NCBI GenBank assembly: GCA_018873245.2
Contig: JAEMBT020000006.1
Span: 10,729,855 to 10,793,854 of the forward strand
DNA from: Archegozetes longisetosus
Lineage: Eukaryota > Arthropoda > Arachnida > Sarcoptiformes > Trhypochthoniidae
Direction of reading: 5' to 3'
Length of the DNA: 64,000 nucleotides
Shown here: positions 56,870-64,000 of the stretch, piece after piece
Layout: each line of letters opens with the position of its first letter
Numbering within the stretch: position 1 is the stretch's first letter
Notes under the pieces: generated by a model
Told to the model about the DNA's origin: nothing
The model's database searches: none
The model's input: the letters and a program-made list of their open reading frames with translations, nothing else
Program-made: the position numbers and the translations under genes

Positions 56870-57600
56870 AAAGGGGTTCCCAACCCCCCGCCCCCAAGTG
56901 AGATGCGTCATTGGATTCAGTTCATCGATCTGAACATTATAATACCACACTTGACAAGTTCCAACCCTAACTTAACTACTTCTGACCACCCAGACATACC
57001 CCCCTCGAAAATGGATAAACCTGGCTCCAGCAAGTTGTAACCCAAGCCAAACCTGATTTGAACTAAGGTATAATAGGTTAAGTTGCTTCGCAACCTAATT
57101 TGTTCTCCCTTAGTTTATATCAGACTTGTTCGGGTTACCACTCGAAAAATCCAGGTTTATCCTTTACGAGGTACTAAATCAAACATAGATGGATATATCA
57201 AGAACTACTTGTGATAATTGATCAAGTGAGATGTCAAGATGCTCAGTTCTATATCCTGAGTCCAATGATATATCACTTGGTGGGGTCAGTCATTCCTGTC
57301 GGAAGTTGGCCAGAAGTGGTCAGGCTCGGGTCAAAAGGGGTTAAGTATGGTATCAAAATGTTCAGCTTGACGAGCTGAATCCAATTGTGTATCACGCTTG
57401 AAGGTAGAAAGTTGGGAACCCCTTAGACTCATTAGACCGGATTGATCCATTTTGAGTACATCGGTCGATTGTAGTTATTGGGCACCGCCTACTCCCTGTT
57501 ATACTACCCACCCGATATATATCATTGGATTCAGTTCATTGAGCTGAGAAATGATACCTTACTTGACCCCATAACATGACCTTTCATCTATGCCGCGTAA
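56870..57600. repeat. Diverged units related to the Merlin-flanking repeat
   Basis: Segments such as ATATATCATTGGATTCAGTT, CAGCTTGACGAGCTGAATCC, TGAGTCCAATGATATATCAC and a GGGTCAAAAGGGGTTAAGTA stretch repeat several times, in both orientations. They resemble the units at 35955-36260 (ATATCGTTGGAAAGG, TCAAGCTGAGTCCAATGATA). No transposase coding is present here. This looks like a degenerate non-autonomous or satellite-like array of the same family. Confidence 0.55.
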
Positions 57601-57879
57601 CTTCGTGTCTATGAAGGATGTTTCAAATTCTCCCATCTATACTTTTGAACGAAGGCTTTGATATTTTGATATGTATAATACAGTTTTTAATGTAAGATGT
57701 TTCTATTTTATATTTTAATAATTTCATTTATCCAGCAATTTTTGATTCAAGCCTATATAGATTGTCGAACCTATTAGTGTAAGAGTAATGTTACAAAACC
57801 ACATGTATTTATTTTAATAGTCTATTATATCACTATTAGCATTTAAAGTTTCATTTGCTTAACTTATTGCACATTTGGG

Positions 57880-59010
57880 TTGAGGGGATAACTCGGCGCG
57901 ACCCTATAAAAATCGAGAAGCAGCAAATCGATAGTACTCGCCGAGACAAAGCGAAATCTGAAAACTTCTGAAGCTACTTCCACCCGTTCAAAAGATACGC
58001 CCAGTTTTCTATAATTAACTTATCGTTGAATTCTGAGTGGGCGGAGCATCGTAAAAATCATGTGGTGAGTCTAATTGATATTACTCTACGAGACGAATAG
58101 AAATATATAAATATATATGAGCCACACCTACCCGTTCAAGAGATACGCCCATTTCAAATAGAATTTACACTATGCCTATTCATGGGCGGGTGGGACCTCG
58201 TGAAAATCATAAGATGAGTCTTGTTGATAGCATGTAGAATAGAAAACGAATAGAAATATATATAAGATACACCCACCCTTTCATGAAATACGTCCGTCTG
58301 AATTCTAACTAAGGTTTAAACCAAAGGTGAGTATGAAGATTATTATAAAATTTATTGTTAAAAATCAAATTAAAGACCAAAAGCAACCATAATCAATTTT
58401 GGTGAGCACTTTAGAAGTTAGTTTTAAATTAAGGAATAAACTCATTGAAAATATTAATAAAATTAAAATGTGAAAATATCTGTTTAATAGTTACATAAAT
58501 TATTTTCTGAGTCTGACAAGTTCTCATGGTCAGTCGGAGGATTATCTGACTCTAAGAACTCGTGAGATTCAGGCAGTAGTTCATCTTCGGATACAATCTG
58601 TGGTGAACCACTCAAAAATTGATTAGTACCCTCCAAAAACCTTTTGACAGACAAACCTGAGTTTTTCCTTTCAAGAAATTCCAGGGATAGATGGCCCAGT
58701 TCACTTGTTCTTTTAAATACTTGAGAAATTGTGGAGACTTGATAAATAATTTTATATTTCTCCATAATCTCGCGGTTCTATTTGCGTGAACAATGTAGAC
58801 ATAGCCTATATATAGAATACACCTCACAATTTTCTAATTTATTAAAGTCAACAAGTCAATGTGATTGCTTTCAATCTTTAACTTAATATTTAACAATAAT
58901 TTCTATAACAATCTGTACAATCAGCTTTGGTTTAAACACTAGTTGGAATTCAAACGGACGCATTTCATGAACTGGTGGGTGTATCTTGTATATGTTTCAA
59001 TTTGTCTCGT
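57880..59010. mobile_element. Second foldback element, with repeated units in its left arm
   Basis: Left segment 58255-58324 and right segment 58929-58999 are inverted copies over about 70 bp, sharing GATACACCCACC, TTCATGAAAT, GTCCGT and GTTTAAACCAAA; weaker similarity continues outward past a TAGCAT motif. The left side carries three tandem-like units of about 130-150 bp, each with a CCCGTTCAA or CCTTTCATG(A) block before a TACGCCC/TACGTCC block. The first unit (CGACCCTATAAAAATCG, CGATAGTACT, GAGAC) resembles the tip of the 51.8-kb foldback element (CGACCATAAAAATCGGG, CGATAGTACT, GAGAC), suggesting one family. Confidence 0.6.
58484..58765 (-). other. Open frame inside the foldback element, possible captured gene fragment
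   Basis: A 93-codon open frame with ordinary protein composition: ELGHLSLEFLERKNSGLSVK, RFLEGTNQFLSGSPQIVSED, ELLPESHEFLESDNPPTDHE. Its acidic, Pro-containing C-terminus is unlike translated AT-rich DNA. It lies entirely between the inverted arms. No family is recognised; it could be host sequence captured by the element, or part of an unknown element protein. Confidence 0.35.
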
Positions 59011-61120
59011 AGAATGCTATTGTCACGTTTATTTTTGTGACTTGGGATCGATAGAACTTTTCATGTAATGTGTGTTTCTAGGGATGAGTAAATTGAAATC
59101 AGGGACCTCAATGTGAGATTCCAATTAGCGTCCGAAATTTGACTCCGGATTGACGGGAGTCCCCCGGGAATCCCGTCCAATTTATCAAAATGGTCGGGAG
59201 TGGGAATATATTTTTAGTAACGGGAGTAGACGGGAGTTTGCAGACTAAAGGCACTCCCGTCATTTCCCTCAACATTAGATGTCATTACAAATAGAGTAAT
59301 TAGCAATGAATCAAAAGTTTGATATACTGTAATAAAAGCATAATTTCATGAAAAAGTCTGAAACAAAGTAAAACATGTCTTAAATGTTTTTTAAGTAATG
59401 ATATAAATAATGATTTAAAAATGAATGAATAAAATTATAGCTCTGAGAGAGAAAGATAAAAAACGATTAATGAATTTTTTTGGGAAAAATCTTGAGAAAC
59501 AAATGTATCGCAAAATAATCAAAACGATGATAAAGATGTGACTTCTTCAATGATTTTATCAAATAACCCGAAAGTCACATATAAAGATATTGAGACAACT
59601 GTTGATTATATTAAGTCGTTTCAACGCATATTAAATGATAATAAAGAGACCAAATATGTTAAGTGTATTAAGTGTGCAGTTATTGTGAAGTACAGTCCTG
59701 GCAGAGGTGGCAGTGGAACTAATAGTATGAGAAGACATAAGTGTGGTGTAAGTGCTGTAAAATCTAATGAATCAATTGTGAGACATCTATACATTCCTTC
59801 AAACAATGAAACAAATATTAAATCTGAATTAACGGATGCTTTAGTGCTTTTCATTGCCTAAGACACGAGACCTATTAATGTTATTAATGGTGATGGCTTT
59901 AAATTAGTGGCTCAAAAACTTATTAATATCGGTTTAAAATACCCTAACATTCCTTTAAATAACGTTATGCCAAGCGGTAGATCGGTCTCTAATGGCATAG
60001 AACCGATGTATGAAATTATTAATTCAAAACTAATTAATAACTTGCAAATTATTGACACAATTGGCATAACTTGTGATCATTAGACACACGAAGTATATAA
60101 GACAAGTTATGTAACTCTAACTATTCAATACATCAGTGATTAAAAGAGTATAAGCAGAGTTTTAGCGACAATTAAAACGTCAGACAAGACAGCAGAGACT
60201 ACAAAGAGTGATGTAATGAAAATTTTGTGTGACTTTAATTTAGACAACAAAAATAAGTATTTTACTACAGATAACAGGTCATCATTGGTCTCAGTCTTTA
60301 AAGAGGAGGAATGGATTAGTTGTTCGGCGCATAATATAAACCTAATTCATAAGAATTCATTTAAAGCAATGAAGAGCGAAAATCCACAGAATATTATTAA
60401 TCAAACTATAACTAAATGCAAACATTTGGTACGTTATTTCAAGCAATCAGGTCTTCAGCAAGAATTAAAAACAGCGTTAAAGCAATCGCTAAGTATTCGC
60501 TGGAATTCGAGTTATTTAATGTTGGAATCAATTAATAAGAACATTATTGATATAAAACAAATGTCATTGAATAACAGAACCATTTATGATATAATGGGTG
60601 CCATTGATGAACAAATTTTATGTGAATTAATTGTTTTTCTAAAGCCATTATATGAACTAAGAATGTCTTTATGTAAAGACAAGAAACCGACACTTCATCT
60701 CTTTTTGCCCACTAAGCAGAAAATGCTGTTATTATGTAGTGAAACCGAAAGTGACTCAAATTCAATGAAACAATTAAAAGCAATCTATAAAAGAAATGTA
60801 GAAAAATATTTCAAAATCTTAGATAAACATTAAATCTCAACTTTTTTATACCCGCCTTTAAGGCAATTCAAGAATTTGCTTACACTTGAAGATGAAAATA
60901 AATTATTTGTGAAAATTTCACAATAAATGAGCGAATTCAATACGACTTCAGTAGTACAAGCAAACGAAGATATTGAGAGTGTAACAGATATGGATTTATT
61001 TTTAAAAGACTTCATTGATGTCTCATTTACTCAGCAAAACACATCACGTCAATAATTAGATAAATATATTTTTTCTAATCAATTATTTGATTTCAGTGGT
61101 GGTTTGCTTAATTATTGGGC

Positions 61121-61129
61121 TAATAATTC
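61121..61129 (+). repeat. 9-bp target-site duplication, left copy
   Basis: TAATAATTC immediately precedes the MULE and is repeated exactly at 63697-63705 immediately after it. Nine-bp duplications are the hallmark of Mutator-superfamily insertion. Confidence 0.9.
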
Positions 61130-61376
61130 GGTATCAGGACAAAAGGGCGCAGACAAAAAGCGCAGGACATAAGGGCGCGAGATAAAAAGGCGCAAAGACA
61201 AAAGAGCGCAGAGACAAAAATGGGATTTTGCAATACTTTTTAAAATCAATAAATTTAATTTTTATTTATTCAAAATGTGATAATATATATCCAAAAACTA
61301 CAATAAATCTTAAAATTCGAATTTTAAAAATTTTAATTTTGGAAAAGTTTGTATTTTATTGAAATAATCTAAACCC

Positions 61377-62799
61377 TTATACTTGTAACTGAAAATTATT
61401 TGCAATTCCTCGCAAATAATCCAACAATGGTTCATTTCCATGTCTTTCTACTATTGCTTTGATGTGATCTGCAGAGTCTCTATATATTCTTCGCCTAACC
61501 GGCGGAGCTTGACCAGCGATATATTGCTCGATTTTGAGTTCATTCAAACTCTGCTCTTTTTTCAAGCCATCAATAAATTTCCAAATAGATGATTTGCTCC
61601 CAAGAGTTCACTGAATCCACGATGCCAACCTTCAACTGAATTATTAGTTTTCGGCAAATCACTGATTACAGCTGTAAAACAATTCCAAAGAGAAGGAGGA
61701 TAAGGTGGTTGTCTTCGTCGATTACGGAGATCAAGTCGTCCTATCCAATTATCCTCAAAGTAATCAACAATTGGTTGAAGATGTATCTCATTTTGACAGA
61801 AGTATTGAGATTCAATAAGTAACTCAAATGAAGATACAACATCAGATTCGGGAACAAATGCGAGTGCTATTAATTGACGAATACTTGAAGCAAATTCAGT
61901 ATCAGTGCCATATTTTTCAACAAGTTCTTTATTTTGCTGTATACGCCGCCACAAACACTGACTTAAGTGAAAGAAACACCCACGCTGATTAAATTGGGAA
62001 AAACTTCGCGAAATGCATTAATAGCGCTTTTTTCAAAGTCAGTCATTATTGATATTGGTTGTAAATTAGGTTTCAATTCTATTAACGCTTTTAATAAACG
62101 AATATAATTAGCTTCTAATTTTTTTGGCATCAGAGCAAAAACCAAAGGGATTACAGAATTGTATTTAACTGCATGAATTGTGTAAATTTGAGCAATTAGG
62201 GGTGGAGAAGACTTGAAAGTTCCATCAGCATACCAATGTTCACAGTGGGTCATCAATTCCAGATTCTTTTGAGTTGAAAACAGCAGAATGCGATCATTTG
62301 AAGGCCCACTATCATATAACAAAAAAAGTTGGCCGGTACATGTTTGAGTGTATTGTTCTGGAAATTGAAGTTCGAACAAGTTAGTTGGATTTGGCAATGG
62401 GGCACTTTGTTGTCGACGAGCTCTTTGCACTCTTTTCTTCATTGCAGGGACAGATGGTAATTTGGCAGATACAGCAGACGATAACCCAACAGTTGAATTA
62501 GCAATAATTTGATGTGCCGATTCCTGGGTATTTATTGCACGTACTTTCATGTCATTCAAGGTCTTCTTGGTTTCAGGCCCCGATGAATCAGGCACATGAT
62601 TGTGTGTTGTGGACTTAAGTATTCTGCTTTCAAAAGTGTGAGCCCGTCCTGGAGATTTGTGAGTGCGATATTCAATACATTTCCATATTATTTTGTCGAC
62701 TTGTTCTCTCTCTTTGCGAAAGGTGTATCCTGAGTATACTAACAAGTCGTGACCCTTTTGGCTTTTTACATATTTAAGAGACATTTTCTGGGAATACAT
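61377..62799 (-). pseudogene. MULE transposase with FLYWCH zinc finger, two frameshifts
   Basis: The N-terminal 278-codon frame (62799-61963) holds a FLYWCH finger (LLVYSGYTFRKEREQVDKII, WKCIEYRTHKS, THNHVPD) and the MULE DDE domain start: HWYADGTFKSSPPLIAQIYT with the first Asp, and ISIMTDFEKSAINAFREVFP with the second. The frame then slips near 61,990, where the family's GCFFHLSQCLWRRIQ is readable in another frame. 61954-61562 continues with TNNSVEGWHRGFSELLGANH (third acidic residue), and a second slip near 61,590 leads into EQSLNELKIEQYIAGQAPP to the stop at 61377. All three catalytic acids remain, so only two small indels disable it, implying recent death or sequence error. Confidence 0.85.
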
Positions 62800-62802
62800 A
62801 AT

Positions 62803-63188
62803 TTTAGTTAAAGTTGAGCTAAGTTGAGTTAAGTTGAGTTAAAGTTAAGTTAAAGTTAAGTTGAGTTAAGTTGAGTTAAGTTGAGTTGAGTTAAGTTAAA
62901 GTTGAGTTGAGTTAAGTTAAGTTGAGTTAAGTTAAAGTTAAGTTAAATTAAAGTTAAGTTGCGTTAAGTTAAGTTGAGTTAAGTTGTGTTAAGTGAAGTA
63001 GAGCTAAGTTGCGTTAAGTTAAAGTTGAGTTAAGTTGAGTTAAGTTAAGTTGAGTTAAGTTAAAGTTAAGTTAAATTAAAGTTAAGTTGCGTTAAGTTAA
63101 GTTGAGTTAAGTTGTGTTAAGTGAAGTTGAGTTAAGTTGTGTTAAGTGAAGTTAAGTTAAAGTTAAGTTGAGCTAAGTTAAAGTTTAG
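62803..63188. repeat. Tandem repeat of AAGTTGAGTT/AAGTTAAGTT units inside the MULE
   Basis: About 385 bp made of 5-bp-based variants (AGTTA, AGTTG, AAGTT), with a larger unit of about 135 bp visible from the repeated block GTTAAATTAAAGTTAAGTTG at about 62,942 and 63,070. It lies between the transposase start and the right terminus, where a promoter would be expected. Confidence 0.9.
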
Positions 63189-63584
63189 TCCAGAATCGGA
63201 AAACTGCAGGCCCATTAGGGTTCCTCTAAAGGCCAAATTAATGGTCTTATTATTGAGTACTTGGGCTCCATGCGGTTTTTTGCACCAGTTTTACGCACTT
63301 CTCAGCCCCTGAGCAGTATAGGTGATTCTGGAAGTTTAGTATTAAGTAATTTATTTATTATTATGAAATATAAAAATAAGTATAAAAACATAATATAAAT
63401 ATATCACTTATTATTAAAATACAGTACATTAAATAAGTTCTTACTTTTGAAATTCAAATAAATTAATAAAAGGTATATCACAATATATAAGAATAAAAAT
63501 CACAATAAAAATCACAATAATATCACAATAAATAAATGTAAACAACCAGTGAATATAATGACAATAATCGCTTTAAAATTAGGT
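63189..63584. other. Subterminal MULE sequence, non-coding
   Basis: Between the tandem repeat and the right terminal array. It contains ATCACAATAA repeats near 63,480-63,535 and no ORF. Confidence 0.4.
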
Positions 63585-64000
63585 CATGCGCCCTTTTGTT
63601 TCACGCCTTTATGTACAACGCCCTATCAACTTTGCGCCCTTTCGTCTGCGCCCTTATGTCCCACGCTTTTATGTCAGCGCCCTTATGCCATAAACCTAAT
63701 AATTCATCCAAATATCCGCGACTTCACCGAATGGCTCAAAAACTGCTACCAATACCTGCTACTAATCTCACGAGTGAACGTAACTTGAGCGCTTCCGGCC
63801 TTACATTAACCGATAATCGCTCACAAATCAGTCCGGAATCAGTTAATCATTTACTTTTTATCAGATCTAACTTTGATTTGATATAACCTGTAACACTGAT
63901 ATTAATAAAAGCATAATTTATTAATTAAACTAATAATTAATTACTAATTATTATTGACATCACTGCGATAGTGGACGGGAGTGACGGGGATGAGTGAATA

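Larger units (their letters stand above)
61130..63696 (-). mobile_element. Mutator-like element (MULE) inserted in the hAT transposon
   Basis: 2567-bp element with ends starting GGTATCAGGACAAAAGGGCG (left) and GGTTTATGGCATAAGGGCGC (right, complemented). Each terminal region is an array of short units containing AAAGGGCGC or TAAGGGCGC (61,140-61,215 and 63,585-63,690). It is flanked by an exact 9-bp target duplication. It contains a minus-strand FLYWCH-MULE transposase pseudogene and a tandem repeat at 62803-63188. The clean duplication and precise junctions mean insertion came after the hAT copy was in place. Confidence 0.9.
59448..63886 (+). pseudogene. hAT transposase with BED zinc finger, broken by stops and a MULE insertion
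   Basis: In order: a BED-type finger (KYVKCIKCAVIVKYS, then MRRHKC), an RNase-H-like catalytic region in pieces (RPINVINGDGFKLV; EEWISCSAHNINLIHKN; QSLSIRWNSSYLMLESI; HLFLPTKQKML), and the C-terminal dimerisation region. The last continues across the MULE: it stops at LLNYWANN before 61130 and resumes after 63705 as KYPRLHRMAQKLLPIPATN, then TSERNLSASGLTLTDNRSQI and NHLLFIRSNFDLI. Stops replace residues near 59,859 (before DTRPINV), 60,080, 60,141, 60,927 and 61,053, so it was inactive irrespective of the insertion. The reading frame across the MULE target site is preserved. Confidence 0.85.
59086..64000 (+). mobile_element. hAT DNA transposon, runs off the window, interrupted by a MULE
   Basis: The left part (59,086-59,260) has many subterminal copies of GACGGGAGT and its inverse ACTCCCGTC, as hAT transposase-binding motifs often appear. 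The same motif recurs at 63,970-63,990. Coding sequence lies between. The right terminal inverted repeat is not reached in the window; the expected inverse of the left tip (GGGATGAGTAAAT) should follow after 64000. The element contains a 2.57-kb Mutator-like insertion at 61130-63696. Confidence 0.75.

Noticed and set aside
62803..63188. CRISPR-like array
   Set aside because: Units are contiguous 5-bp variants without unique spacers; this is a simple tandem repeat in a eukaryotic transposon.
59086..64000. Complete hAT inverted repeats within the window
   Set aside because: GGGATGAGT near both 59,090 and 63,987 is in the same orientation, so it is not an inverted pair; the right end must lie outside the window.

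Overview
The window is animal nuclear DNA. Genes are split by short GT-AG introns (many 50-150 bp), base composition is strongly AT-rich, and the protein-coding genes are clearly metazoan. The orcokinin precursor, with peptides of the type [14 protein letters not shown], points to an arthropod. A chelicerate, probably a mite, is my best guess, but the sequence alone does not prove it.

Layout. Positions 1-33,000 are the gene-bearing half: an orcokinin neuropeptide precursor (+, about 0.8-2.6 kb); a 17-exon M13 (neprilysin/ECE-type) zinc metallopeptidase (-, 5.95-15.87 kb); about 6 kb with no firm gene; then a compact block at 21.9-32.7 kb with CDCA3/Tome-1 (-), USP5 (+), a small RING protein (-), a larger RING protein (+), APC/C subunit 4 (-) and proteasome subunit alpha-6 (+). 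All six genes of that block belong to, or by domain probably belong to, the ubiquitin-proteasome system. CDCA3 and USP5 are head to head, an arrangement I also recall from the human genome.

Positions 33,000-64,000 are a transposon-rich half. In order: a MITE-like element, a dead non-LTR retrotransposon, a decayed Merlin/ISXO2-type DNA transposon between inverted repeats and lodged in the wreck of a Polinton-type DNA polymerase B gene (itself split by a second insertion), decayed AT-rich Cys-motif ORFs, a broken secreted-protein gene, an intact kinesin-light-chain-like TPR gene, a Tc1/mariner relic, a 1.2-kb foldback element, a small two-exon gene for a possible dual-lipidated protein, a second foldback element sharing terminal motifs with the first, and finally a hAT transposon interrupted by a Mutator-like element with an intact 9-bp target duplication.

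How the genes relate. In the 21.9-32.7 kb block a probable APC/C substrate (CDCA3, with a C-terminal KEN box), an APC/C subunit (APC4), two RING proteins, a deubiquitinase that recycles free ubiquitin chains (USP5) and a 20S proteasome subunit alternate in orientation, giving three divergent pairs. Orcokinin and the M13 peptidase are also adjacent; M13 enzymes commonly degrade neuropeptides, but a functional link here is only inference. Exon coordinates were derived by hand from reading frame, splice sites and family conservation. Total coding length is divisible by three for the M13, PSMA6 and small lipidated-protein models. The USP5 model is one base short, which locates a frameshift.
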